Made by a program: the position numbers and the translations under genes. From Verrucomicrobiales bacterium (GTDB taxonomy: Bacteria > Verrucomicrobiota > Verrucomicrobiia > Verrucomicrobiales > DEV007), in the NCBI GenBank assembly GCA_012960505.1, contig DUBC01000030.1, positions 62,001 through 126,000 on the forward strand: a DNA stretch of 64,000 nt. The letters run 5' to 3'. Shown here piece after piece: positions 8,984 to 19,300 of this stretch. The notes below the pieces were generated by a model. The model was not told where the DNA came from, did not search any database, and saw only the letters and a list, made by a program, of their open reading frames with translations. The stretch's first letter is position 1. Every line of letters starts with the position of its first letter.

Positions 8984-9958
8984 ATGAAAATTCATAGGTA
9001 TATAATACTCACCCTTCTTCAAATAATCCATCAAGTATATGGGGAAGAGCCTGCAGGGTATTACGATTCATCTCATGAGAAAAACGGAAAATCTCTTAGA
9101 GAAGCAATCAACCAGATAATAAGCGATCACAAGGTTATAAATTACAGCTCAACGGACGAGGCAATGTCAATAATTGATGTCGATCCTATGAATAAAAATA
9201 ATGTGATCCTTATTTATTCAAGAAGGTCGGATCCAATATCTAATTGTTGCTCAGATGGCTGGAACCGTGAACATCTCTGGCCCAATTCATACGGAATCGA
9301 TAACAGAGGACCCGCTTACTCAGACATCCATGCATTAAGGTCATGTGATTCCAATGTGAATTCATCAAGAGGCAACAAACACTTTGATGAAAGCGATCCA
9401 AAGTCTCGATACTATAAGTTTCCTTCTCACCCTGAGTCTATACTCTGTTCATCGGACAACAATTCTTGGTCACCTCCCGAATCACTTAAAGGAGACATCG
9501 CGAGGGCCATGTTCTATATGGACATTCGGTATGAAGGAAATGACGGAGAACCTGACTTAGAACTCACTCATAAACTTGCAGAAATAACTTCGAGCAATTC
9601 AAAAATGGGATCCCTAAAGACTCTACTAATATGGCACATACTGGACCCTGTGAGTGAGGAAGAAAAAATTCGGAACGACAGAGTATATGAAATTCAAAAC
9701 AATAGAAATCCCTTCATCGATCGTCCACAATGGGTCCACACTATTTGGGGAAACCCTCTCGAAGTTTCAATTAGCAACAATTTCGACTCAATAAAAGTTT
9801 CATGGTCAGCCGCAATACCAAAGGCAGTATTGGAATGTTCCACAGATCTGAACCAATGGGAAGAGGTCGGAGCTGGAATAATTGATAACGGCGACCAGCA
9901 GAGCCTTATAAGAAGTAGAGGAGCTGGAAAAAAATTCTTTAGATTAAGAATCAAATAA
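8984..9958 (+). CDS. Secreted endonuclease I family nuclease
   Basis: 324 residues with a signal peptide (about 1-20). It belongs to the EndA/NucM/Vvn family of exported, metal-dependent, sequence-nonspecific nucleases. The signature WNREHLWPNSYG (about residues 93-104) followed by YSDIHALRSCDSNVNSSRGN carries the catalytic His, Asn and Arg residues. The nuclease domain ends near residue 250. The remaining 70 residues resemble the C-terminal module of other secreted proteins here (KVSWSAAIPKAVLECSTDLN, terminal FFRLRIK). A likely role is scavenging extracellular DNA for phosphate or nucleosides. The ATG lacks a Shine-Dalgarno motif. Confidence 0.9.
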   Translation: MKIHRYIILTLLQIIHQVYGEEPAGYYDSSHEKNGKSLREAINQIISDHKVINYSSTDEAMSIIDVDPMNKNNVILIYSRRSDPISNCCSDGWNREHLWPNSYGIDNRGPAYSDIHALRSCDSNVNSSRGNKHFDESDPKSRYYKFPSHPESILCSSDNNSWSPPESLKGDIARAMFYMDIRYEGNDGEPDLELTHKLAEITSSNSKMGSLKTLLIWHILDPVSEEEKIRNDRVYEIQNNRNPFIDRPQWVHTIWGNPLEVSISNNFDSIKVSWSAAIPKAVLECSTDLNQWEEVGAGIIDNGDQQSLIRSRGAGKKFFRLRIK

Positions 9959-10110
9959 AAGAGCCTAATCTTATTCATCATTTATATCGATATATCCTAT
10001 AATATAATCGATTTTATAAACTGTATTTTCTGTACTATACTAAAAAATTAGGGATCTTCGTACTTCCTAACAAACCGATAATAACATCACATCAAACCTA
10101 AATTAATGTT

Positions 10111-13100
10111 ATGGAAATTATAGGAATTTTAATAGCGATCATTGCACTCGTTAATGCCAGTAAAGCGCTCAAGGAAAATACCGAGCTCAGAGCCAAGTTA
10201 AATGAACTCTTATATGAAAAAGCAAAACAGCAGAAGGAATTACAAGAGCTTAAGAAGATAACCACACCAACAACAGACAAGGATCAAGACTTACCAGTTC
10301 CCTTACCAATACAGCCAACAAGTGATGTAAAAGAACTGAAATATTGGATAAGTAAAAATGATCAGGAATGTGGGCCTTATACTTTGGACCAACTTAGGCA
10401 AAATTTGGAGGAAGGAACAATTTTACTAACTGATTATATTTACAAAGATAAGGAGTGGATTTCTTTAAGTCAATTCATAGAAGATCGGAAGATCGATGAA
10501 AAGGCCATAGATCTTAAAGTTTGGCTAGATAAGAAGATTCATAGAACGGGCGAATCAATCAAAACTCATCTTTCTGCTAAGGATAATAATGGTATTGGGG
10601 TATGGGGTAAGGGAGCGCTCGTATTGATCAAATTATCTGAGTCTACTCTTCTTCCCAAAGAGGTAATTTCCAGTTGGTCCATTGAGTTGAACCCTCTGGA
10701 AGAATCTACCCAACGACTGGATTTTAATGCTCCAGAACCAGGTTCCTACAGACTCAAATTAACTCTCAATGACTCTGACCTCTCAACCATACATGAATTT
10801 AGCGTCGTGGAATCCGCTGTCAAAAGCGCACAAGAACCGTCACCAATTACCTCAGATTCAAAAACTTTAAAAACTGCCACAGAAACTCCAAAGAGCAGGT
10901 CCTTAGTTCACACTGCTAAGGAGAAAGTGAAAGGGCCTGACAAAAGAATCGCCGAAAGCGCTACCCATTCTTCACCTGCAAAAGTTGAGCTCGCTAAAGA
11001 AAAAAATTCCGATTCTATTGAAATGAAACTCGGAACGTACTGGTTCGTTAGGATCGGCGTGGTCCTACTTCTTACTGGCATTGCTACCCTAGCATGGTTC
11101 AAGAAAAGTTTCTTTTTGGACCTATCTCCTGGCACGAAAGTTGGTCTCTTTTACGCTCTGAGCACAACAATGAGTGGTTTGGGTTTTTGGATCCAAAAGA
11201 AAAAAGAAGAAGTTAAAAACTTCGGCCAGGTTCTGATCGCTGGAGGATTTGCAGCAACCTACTTTACAACCTACGCTGCCCACATCTTTGAGCCGGTCAA
11301 GATCATCCCAGACCCAACTCTTGCCCTAGTTCTTCTCTTTTCATTAGGAGCATTAATTGTCTGGTTCGCCGAAAAGTTAAAGTCGGAAACGATTGCTCTG
11401 TTCGCCATTGGAGCTTCTTACTACGCTACCTACGTTCCGATCATCCATTCAGGTGAAATTTCACCATGGGTAATCCTTGCATCAAATCTAATCCTCGCAA
11501 TATCTTCGGTCATTTTCATGCTACGCAACCAGTGGTTCAGGATGCCCGCGCTGAGCATGTTCGCATCCTATTGTGGATTTTTCATCTGGAGAGCAATGAC
11601 TGAAGATCCAGGACTCTTCATAGTGGCATTATTCGCCTGCTCCTTGTGGATCGTATACACCGTAGCTGCCCTCCTCTCCCGTGACAATGGATTCAAGGAC
11701 AATGAACGGGCAACTTTCATTACCCTCAATAACGGTGCCCTTTTCGGACTCATGAGCTGGGACCTACTAAAAAATGCAGAGTCCCAGTACTGGATCCTTC
11801 CACTCTCCATAGGAGTGCTTCTTATTGGCTGTGCTTTTTTTGTATCAAAAGCATTAAAAGAACATTCTCTAACGAAGAACTGTTATCTGATTCAGGGACT
11901 GACTCTAATCACATTGGGACTAATGCTCACAAAACAATCCGAATCGATAAAGGGACCCATCCTTGCTGCAGAAAGCGTGATCCTACTCTTCGGTGCAATA
12001 CGCCTCAAGAGCTTGATTGTGCGATACGCCTCAGTTGCTGCTGCGGCAGCTGCCGTTATCTTTGGATTTATTTCTATAGCAAATTACGCTGGGGATTCAC
12101 TTTACAGCTGCCTAAGCATTGGAGGGTTCCTGCTCTTTAATGCATACCTGACCAGCAAAAGAGTCGAACAGGATAAGGAAAGTCTTTTGAGGCCCATTGT
12201 TAGTTACTTCATGGCCTCAGCATTAGCCGTCTCAATCACTGCGTTCCTGATTCAAGCAGACTATTCTTTAATGACCGGCTCGATCCTGATCGCTAGCTCT
12301 GGCATATTTTGCGCCTCAATTTATCTCCTACGAGTACGAGAATTTGTTCTTCTCGGTCAAATACCCGCCATTTTTGGAGCTCTTCATACTTTTGAAATTC
12401 TTTCAAACACGGAAGGATTCGGCTTAGCACCTTTGATCTTATTGCTATTAACTCTAGGACTTGCCCACTGGTGGAGATTACAAAAAGATAAGTTCATTAA
12501 GGAAGCCGATCCAAATGAAAAACAGGCTAATGGAATTTCACTTTTTTATGAAATAATCTACTCGGCAACAATCATATCACAGCTCTTACTTTGGCTCGTA
12601 GCTAATCACCAATTCAGTGCAGACTGGCTCTGGATTGGCTCTCTTGCAGCAGCAGCAATCACCGCGTACTCCGCAATTACTAGAGCTAAATTCATCGGAA
12701 TATTCTCGCAAATATTTCTATTCATTGCTTGTGGAATTCAGATTGGCATATGCATCAATGGCACTGAAGCCGCAGCCAGCATGGCATTGATCCCAATAGG
12801 AACAATGTTAGGAACAAATCTAATAATTCCAAATATTGCAAATAGACTCGGAAGTGTTGCAGAATCCATCAAGCGTACCTTTGACTTGATTCAATGCGGA
12901 TATCGATCAGCCGCTTCAGGACTTCTAATACTATGGATTTACCATTTCGTTCCAGAAGACATCCAATTATGGCTTAGCGTGTTTTTAAGTTTTGCTTGTA
13001 TCATGGCCAGCAAATGGAGACCAGCGACTGAATGGGGCTGGGTGGCATTGGCCTTTTCCTTGTCAGGCATTATGTATATCCAAAACGTCCCATACGACTA

Positions 13101-13662
13101 TCAAGGTCCTGTGAGCATGATCATTGCAGCAGCATTCTTCTTCTCATCTCGTTCATTTTCCGGAAAAGAATCACTCATCACATCCATCGCCTACCTATCT
13201 GTAGGATACATACATCTGGCGATACAACTAATTGAAGGGAAGTCAATGTTGCCAAGCATGGCTGGAGTTCTTTTCTTGCTAACAGTTCAACAAATCACAA
13301 GACGCACTGGAGGTAAAATAGCAATTCCTAACGAGGCTCATGATTCATTAATCATTTCAGGGGCCATTGCCCTTTTCTGGTGGTCAACGATTAAGGTAGG
13401 CGAAGACACAGAGGGACTTCGCTCAATTATTTGGGCAGGTTTAGCTGTGATTTATTTTGCACTAGGACTTGGCCTAAAGGAAAGATGGTATCGACTCATG
13501 GGCCTCGGAACTCTAGGAATTGCACTTCTTTCTCTTATTCCAATCATTTTGGAGCTTAGTACGGAAATGAAAATTGCCAGCCTCTTCGTCTTAGGGGCAG
13601 TATTTGTTGGACTGGGTTACGTTTACACTCGCTATAAGGAAAAGATTAATAAGCTCCTTTAG
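10111..13662 (+). CDS. DUF2339 multi-pass membrane protein with GYF_2 domain
   Basis: 1183 residues. A short N-terminal hydrophobic segment is followed by a charged coiled-coil stretch (about 18-50) and a GYF_2 domain (about 73-120: YWISKNDQECGPYTLDQLRQ), which usually binds proline-rich peptides. A soluble low-complexity linker runs to about residue 300. From KLGTYWFVRIGVVLLLTGIA to the C-terminus there are more than 25 predicted membrane helices, characteristic of DUF2339. The biochemical role of DUF2339 is unknown. The fusion of a GYF_2 sensor-like domain to the membrane barrel suggests an interaction partner. A 152-base gap precedes the gene; the LRR gene follows 37 bases later. Confidence 0.85.
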   Translation: MEIIGILIAIIALVNASKALKENTELRAKLNELLYEKAKQQKELQELKKITTPTTDKDQDLPVPLPIQPTSDVKELKYWISKNDQECGPYTLDQLRQNLEEGTILLTDYIYKDKEWISLSQFIEDRKIDEKAIDLKVWLDKKIHRTGESIKTHLSAKDNNGIGVWGKGALVLIKLSESTLLPKEVISSWSIELNPLEESTQRLDFNAPEPGSYRLKLTLNDSDLSTIHEFSVVESAVKSAQEPSPITSDSKTLKTATETPKSRSLVHTAKEKVKGPDKRIAESATHSSPAKVELAKEKNSDSIEMKLGTYWFVRIGVVLLLTGIATLAWFKKSFFLDLSPGTKVGLFYALSTTMSGLGFWIQKKKEEVKNFGQVLIAGGFAATYFTTYAAHIFEPVKIIPDPTLALVLLFSLGALIVWFAEKLKSETIALFAIGASYYATYVPIIHSGEISPWVILASNLILAISSVIFMLRNQWFRMPALSMFASYCGFFIWRAMTEDPGLFIVALFACSLWIVYTVAALLSRDNGFKDNERATFITLNNGALFGLMSWDLLKNAESQYWILPLSIGVLLIGCAFFVSKALKEHSLTKNCYLIQGLTLITLGLMLTKQSESIKGPILAAESVILLFGAIRLKSLIVRYASVAAAAAAVIFGFISIANYAGDSLYSCLSIGGFLLFNAYLTSKRVEQDKESLLRPIVSYFMASALAVSITAFLIQADYSLMTGSILIASSGIFCASIYLLRVREFVLLGQIPAIFGALHTFEILSNTEGFGLAPLILLLLTLGLAHWWRLQKDKFIKEADPNEKQANGISLFYEIIYSATIISQLLLWLVANHQFSADWLWIGSLAAAAITAYSAITRAKFIGIFSQIFLFIACGIQIGICINGTEAAASMALIPIGTMLGTNLIIPNIANRLGSVAESIKRTFDLIQCGYRSAASGLLILWIYHFVPEDIQLWLSVFLSFACIMASKWRPATEWGWVALAFSLSGIMYIQNVPYDYQGPVSMIIAAAFFFSSRSFSGKESLITSIAYLSVGYIHLAIQLIEGKSMLPSMAGVLFLLTVQQITRRTGGKIAIPNEAHDSLIISGAIALFWWSTIKVGEDTEGLRSIIWAGLAVIYFALGLGLKERWYRLMGLGTLGIALLSLIPIILELSTEMKIASLFVLGAVFVGLGYVYTRYKEKINKLL

Positions 13663-13699
13663 ACATCAATGAAGACGAGTTAATGTATGGACCATACGC

Positions 13700-14464
13700 A
13701 TGACTCTCGGCCCATCATCAACAGCTTTAGCCATCGCTTCTTTAATAGCAACTTTCCCACTCATTATTGATGCTCAATCTCAGAACAATGAAGAGTCATC
13801 AGCAAAAGAAAAATTAAAGACTCTTGGAATCACTATCTTCACGGACAAGGGAACCGGATCAGTCACTGAAGTTCTCGGAAATGGAAACAAAAGGGTCTCC
13901 GACTCGAACCTTAAACTGATATCCAATTTCAAAGAAATCACTGACCTTTCACTAGAGAGAACCCAACTCACTGATGCTGGCATACATCATCTTTCAAAAT
14001 TGAAAAAACTCGAATGGTTGAACCTGTACAAGACAAAGGTTGGAAATGTTGGCCTTGAGCATATATCAGAAATCAAATCTCTTAAACTTCTACCTGTCGG
14101 ATCAACGCTCATAACCGACCAGGGACTCGAGCACCTAACCAAAATGGCTCAACTCGAATACTTAGGACTAAGAAACAACCCGATAACTGATCATGGTTTA
14201 ATTCATCTAAAAGGCTTAACCAATCTTAAAGGACTCAATCTTGGCGAAACCAAAATTACAGATAAGGGCCTCAAAGAAATATCTAATCTTGGAAATATTG
14301 AAGAGTTATGGCTCCAGGAAACACGTGTTAGCGATGCCTCGATCAGTGAATTGGGGAAACTCAGCAAACTCCGTTCCCTCGATCTGCGAAATACTCAATT
14401 CACTGACAATGGAATAGATAAACTGAAAAAGAAACTTTCTAATTGTACGGTCAGATTTGAGTAA
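13700..14464 (+). CDS. Exported leucine-rich repeat protein
   Basis: 254 residues with a signal peptide (about 1-25). From about residue 55 there are seven or eight repeats of about 24 residues with consensus L..L..L.L..T.ITD.GL..L (for example HLKGLTNLKGLNLGETKITD). This RNI/cysteine-containing type of LRR is common in secreted Planctomycetota/Verrucomicrobiota proteins. It probably mediates protein or glycan binding. No catalytic domain is present. It follows the DUF2339 gene on the same strand and is convergent with the HIT gene 13 bases away. Confidence 0.85.
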   Translation: MTLGPSSTALAIASLIATFPLIIDAQSQNNEESSAKEKLKTLGITIFTDKGTGSVTEVLGNGNKRVSDSNLKLISNFKEITDLSLERTQLTDAGIHHLSKLKKLEWLNLYKTKVGNVGLEHISEIKSLKLLPVGSTLITDQGLEHLTKMAQLEYLGLRNNPITDHGLIHLKGLTNLKGLNLGETKITDKGLKEISNLGNIEELWLQETRVSDASISELGKLSKLRSLDLRNTQFTDNGIDKLKKKLSNCTVRFE

Positions 14465-14477
14465 TCAACTTGGACTA

Positions 14478-14831
14478 CTATCCGGGGGGCCAGCTGAGAG
14501 ATCTGCCGCCGATTAAATGCACATGCAAGTGAGGCACCGTTTCGCCTCCATCTTTGCCATTATTAATGACTATTCGAAAGCCATTTTCCTTGTCTGCAAG
14601 CCCTAGATCATGCGCAATGGATCGAGCCGTAAGTAATAAGTGCCCCAAAACATTCTGATCTTCGTCACTGGCCTCACCTAGCCTAGGAATTGGTTTCTTC
14701 GGAATGACTAAAATATGAAATGGCGCCTGCGGATCAATGTCTTTAAATGCTAGGCAAACCTCATCCTCGTGAATAACGTCGGCAGGAATCTCTCTATCAA
14801 TAATTTTTTCAAAGAGGGTCTTCTCCGACAT
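14478..14831 (-). CDS. HIT family purine nucleotide hydrolase
   Basis: 117 residues, normal for a prokaryotic HINT-type protein. HIT proteins hydrolyse AMP-linked substrates such as adenosine phosphoramidates in the cytoplasm. Motifs in order: FEKIIDREIPADVIHEDE, the DIDPQAPFHILVIPKK segment, GFRIVINNG, and the histidine triad HLHVH at residues 101-105. The 14870-15427 gene lies 38 bases upstream on the same strand. Confidence 0.95.
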   Translation of the reverse strand: MSEKTLFEKIIDREIPADVIHEDEVCLAFKDIDPQAPFHILVIPKKPIPRLGEASDEDQNVLGHLLLTARSIAHDLGLADKENGFRIVINNGKDGGETVPHLHVHLIGGRSLSWPPG

Positions 14832-14869
14832 GTCTAATATTTATTAGATCCTCAAGCTATGGGTAGTTT

Positions 14870-15427
14870 TTATTTCAATATAAGACTTATCTCACCTTCA
14901 CGAGTCTTGGACAGCTCAAATATAATGAAGTCATTAATCTCTTCTGTTAACTTTTCGCAAGCCCTATTCCATCGCCCCGCACAACACAAATCCTTAACAG
15001 CTTTACGCAACCCATAACACATAATCTGAGAAGTGCCGCTTCGTTCACATACAGCCAATCGCTGACGTAACAATCGGAAGAATTCCAACTCAAAACCACT
15101 ACCTGCATCTCGGGCAACATCTAATAATGATATACGAACGGGCGGAGGCAATATCTCCAACCGACTAGCAATATCATCACAACCCATATGAGAAAGCGCT
15201 ATCTCTATTTTCTTATACAACTCTTCAATTGTGATTATGTTCTTTGGGAAACGATGCCTAAGATACTCAATGACAGCTCTCGTAATGTCACCAGCAAAGA
15301 ACCAATCAGGATGTCCTGCCTTATCGGCTGCCTTACTAATTTCATCTGATAGCCAGCGAGCTTCATAGCTAACAACTTCGTGATCTCCAAATTTTAAAAG
15401 AGGCAAAAGATTGGGCTGACAAACCAT
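14870..15427 (-). CDS. Conserved-looking protein of unknown function, possible ATP-cone-like N-domain
   Basis: 185 residues, no signal peptide or membrane segment. I do not recognise a named family. Residues 12-90 follow the spacing of an ATP-cone: a KFGD.E.VSY start, helix ARWLSDEISKAADKAG, helix ITRAVIEYLRHRF, then ITIEELYKKIEIALSHMGCD. The neighbouring NrdR has a canonical ATP-cone with the same helix order. The C-terminal half has three scattered cysteines (C..GLRKAVKDLCCAGRW). It lies 92 bases downstream of nrdR on the same strand and 38 bases upstream of the HIT gene. Co-transcription with nrdR and the ATP-cone resemblance hint at nucleotide sensing, but this is inference. Confidence 0.6.
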   Translation of the reverse strand: MVCQPNLLPLLKFGDHEVVSYEARWLSDEISKAADKAGHPDWFFAGDITRAVIEYLRHRFPKNIITIEELYKKIEIALSHMGCDDIASRLEILPPPVRISLLDVARDAGSGFELEFFRLLRQRLAVCERSGTSQIMCYGLRKAVKDLCCAGRWNRACEKLTEEINDFIIFELSKTREGEISLILK

Positions 15428-15519
15428 ATTATTAATATTGGGGTTGAATATTAAATGGGTATTAAGTTAATTGATTAATAAAGAGCATATGATGCGCCAA
15501 TTCTGCAAGGCAAGGCAAG

Positions 15520-16011
15520 CTATTGTCTGGAAAAATCAGAGTCCTTTGATCCCTTTATCGGACGTCTTCCGAGAGATTCAATCTCATCAATGAACTCACC
15601 GACATCCTGAAATTCTCTGTAGACCGATGCGTATCTTACATAGGCGACCGGGTCAATCGCTTCAAGCATTGACATTACCCGGGCTCCGATCACCTGGGTT
15701 AGCACTTCTCGAGACCCTTCGATTTGAATCTCAGCTATAATCTTGTCTGTTGCCCTTTCAAGAATATCAATGCTCACTGGGCGTTTTTCACAGGCTTTTA
15801 TTAGTCCATTGAGTAATTTATCACGACTGAAAGGCTCCCTAATACCGTCCCGTTTGACGACACGCATGTCACTGTGCTCTAACTGCTCATAAGTAGTGAA
15901 CCTGTGTCCACAATCTAAACACTCACGCCTGCGCCTGACAGATAAACCATCTTTGGTTTCTCGTGAATCGACTACTTTATCGTTAATATTTCCGCATTTA
16001 TTGCATCGCAT
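15520..16011 (-). CDS. nrdR: Transcriptional repressor NrdR
   Basis: 163 residues from the ATG at 16011; the longer frame would begin at a TTG and add five residues, while NrdR normally starts MRC. It represses ribonucleotide reductase genes according to ATP/dATP levels. The N-terminal zinc ribbon has CNKCG and CLDCGHRFTTYE (residues 3-35). The ATP-cone follows (about 45-140: VVKRDGIREPFSRDKL to YVRYASVYREF). No ribonucleotide reductase gene is in this window, so its targets are elsewhere. Confidence 0.96.
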   Translation of the reverse strand: MRCNKCGNINDKVVDSRETKDGLSVRRRRECLDCGHRFTTYEQLEHSDMRVVKRDGIREPFSRDKLLNGLIKACEKRPVSIDILERATDKIIAEIQIEGSREVLTQVIGARVMSMLEAIDPVAYVRYASVYREFQDVGEFIDEIESLGRRPIKGSKDSDFSRQ

Positions 16012-16311
16012 TGTTTCAGTATTCAATAAGAACGATCTAAGACTCTCCCGTCAACGCTCAAGTTTTACATAAATGGACATTCCATTAAGAATTCGTTAAC
16101 TATTCAGTAATGGTTTACCATGCATTGTAGATAATTTACTGGTTTCTAGATTAAAAAAACCTTTCCATAAAATTTATAATTTGCGGAGTTTATAACGATG
16201 AAAAAGAAGATACATTTTAAGAAAATTTGCCTCCATACTACATGACTAGAAATAACTTATGTATACCGAGTTAATTCAGCGCCCACCAAATACAATTTGT
16301 TATAAAATTTA
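16012..16311. other. AT-rich divergent intergenic region with a possible 15-codon ORF
   Basis: This gap separates nrdR from the CotH protein gene. A TATAAT is at 16175-16180. A 15-codon plus-strand ORF (16198-16245, MKKKIHFKKICLHTT) is preceded by GGAG at 16185-16188, nine bases before its ATG, the only well-placed Shine-Dalgarno motif I noticed in the window. I see no RNA gene or strong hairpin. Confidence 0.2.
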
Positions 16312-19300
16312 ATGTGCCACGGTAAAATTATTTTAATTTTTACAGTCCTCTTGCAAATCTCCAAGAGCAACGCAGAAAATTATCCTGAGCCAATTACTGG
16401 ATGGGATTATAAATTTACAGGGAACCTGGCGACTAACATTGCTGATGCTGCGTTGGATGGGACGTGGGATCATAATAATAATTCTGATCAGTGGGACGGC
16501 ACAACTCCAGATTCTGGAAATCCAGGCGGAATTACAATAGTTCCTATCCAAAATGAACCGGGGAATACCGCGCTACTCATGGTCGACGCAGTCACCAGTT
16601 CAGGCAGGAACAATAATAGAAGACTTGCTTTGACGCATAATTTATTAATCCAGGAAGGCATCCAACCAACTTTCTTGAAATCAGGCGCCACCATTGCTTT
16701 CCGGATCAGAGTCCCTTATTCATCACCTTATCTAATTGACTCACCCAATGGTCTTGCTCCACATGCGAATGCCAAAGGGATCATTAACCTGAGAGGAAAT
16801 GGTGGCAGAATTAGTTTTTCTCTTGGCATCAAAGGAACTGACGCATTCTTTCCCGACGACGGCTTCTTCGTAAGTGATTCCAACAATCCTATATTCCATA
16901 ATCTCGACCCTACGGCCTGGAATGAATTTTGGATCACTATCCAAGAAAGTAAAAACAATAACGAACTTTACGAGTTAAGAGCATACAAGAACGGATCTAT
17001 CGCACCGTTTATTTCTAGGGCCATTGGCCTATCAAGAGGGATCGAAGAAAGTTTTCCATACATTTCATTACAGCTTTCTTCAACAACAGAAACCGCAGCC
17101 GTTGAAATTGATTACCTCGCATTCAAGTCCGGAGTCCATGCTCCAGACGATAATGATGAAGACGGCATTCCCGACTCCTGGGAATTAAATTACTTTAATA
17201 ACATTCTGTTAGATCAATCCTCCGACCCCGACGGTGATGGTCTAACAAATCTGGAGGAATTTAACTTGAGCACAAATCCAACTTCACAGGACTCGGACGA
17301 TGATGGGTTAAACGACAAGGTTGAATACACAGTCTATCTCACTGATCCCGCAAACCCTGACACGGACCAGGACGGACTAAGCGATACAGAGGAAATAAAC
17401 GGACAGCCCGCAACCGATCCATTACTTAGTGATTCGGACGGTGACGGCATAAATGACCGAGAAGAACTCGTAAAGTACAATACAAATCCTAATGATCGTG
17501 ACACGGATCAGGACGGTGCAAATGATAAATATGAATTGGAAAAAGGGTATGACCCCACAGATCCCAGTGAAGTTCCTGTTTTCCCGTCACTCGAACACCT
17601 CCTCATCAATGAATTCATGGCGACTGGAGGAAGTTCTCTTACCGACTTAAATAGTGATAGACCTGATTGGATTGAAATCTGGAATCCAACCAATGAAACT
17701 ATAAGTTTGCTTGGGTATTACCTCACAGACGACAAGGATCAGTTGGATAAGTGGGCTTTTACTCAGCAAACGATCAAAGCTAATAAGTACCTTGTAATTT
17801 TTGCCTCAGGAAAAGACAGAACTAATCCCAGATATGAACAACACACGAATTTTAGCCTTGATTCAGATGGCGAATACCTTGCCTTAACAAGAATCAATTC
17901 AGATGGTGCCCTTGAAATAATTAGCGAATTTGCCTCTAAATTTCCAACTCAAGAACAGGGCATCTCTTACGGATTGGATCCGGAGAACCTCAATGAAGGT
18001 TACTTAGAAATGGCCACTCCAAAGCAACGCAACGAAGGAGGTATCGCACTAGGTTTCGTTAAAGATACCCGGTTCAGTGTGGATCGCGGCTTCTTCACGG
18101 AACCTTTCATGTTGCAAATCTCAAGTGATACCACTGGAGCCACTATCCGCTACACCACTAACGGATCAGAGCCTACCGCATCAGTGGGAAAAATCTATAA
18201 AGGCCCAATGAAAATAAGCAAGACCACAATAATCAGGGCCGCTGCATTCAAGGAAAATTACTTTTCTACTAACATTGATACTCATACTTACTTGTTCCTA
18301 TACGATGTTTACAACCAACAAACAGCCATTGATTGGCCAGCTTCTGGAGTCAACGGCCAGAGCCTCAACTACGGCATGGATCCTGATATAATCTCACGTT
18401 ATACGACTGAAGAAATGATTAATGCTCTTTCAGCTATCCCTTCAATTTCTATTGTTACAGAACAAACAAATTTCACCTCTTCGAGCGGCATCTATGTGAA
18501 TGCTCAGCAACATGGTAAGTCTTGGGAAAGACCCGCCTCCTTTGAGATGATTGATCCTAAAAAAATAAAATCAGACATGCAGATTAATTGTGGCCTCAGG
18601 ATCCGCGGAGGCTTCAGTAGAACATCTTCAAACCCAAAGCATTCTTTTAGGCTATTTTTCAGAGACGAATATGAAGGAAAGCTCAAATATCCACTCTTTG
18701 AAGCCGAAGGGGTGGACACTTTCAGCAAATTAGATCTAAGAACTTCACAAAATTATTCATGGGCCTTCGGCGGCTCAGGCGGCAATAATACATTTCTCCG
18801 CGAGCTTTTGGGACGAGACCTCCAAGGAACAACCGGGCAACCTTATACTAAGTCCCGCTACCACCACCTGTACCTGAACGGAATTTACTGGGGCCTTTTT
18901 ATGACTCATGAAAGAGCAGAAGCAAATTTCGGAGAAAGCTATTTCGGCGGCAATGAAAAGGATTATGACACAATTAAGTCTGCTGGTAGCATCGGAGGGT
19001 ATAATACCGAAGCAACGGATGGTAGCATATCAGATGGCAGCGCCTGGCACACTTTGTGGACCATGGCTCAAGACCTGAGCAAAGCCCCAAGTATAGATCG
19101 CTTCATGAGAATGCAAGGTCTCGATCCCGATGGATCAAGAAATCCAGAAATACCTATCTATCTAGACGTCAACAACCTGATCGACTACTCCATGATTATC
19201 GGATACACCGGAAACACTGACGCTCCTCCCGGTAACAATAATTGGTATGGAATACGTAACCGCGCCAGCAATGATTTAGGCTTCCAGTTCTTTGTGCACG

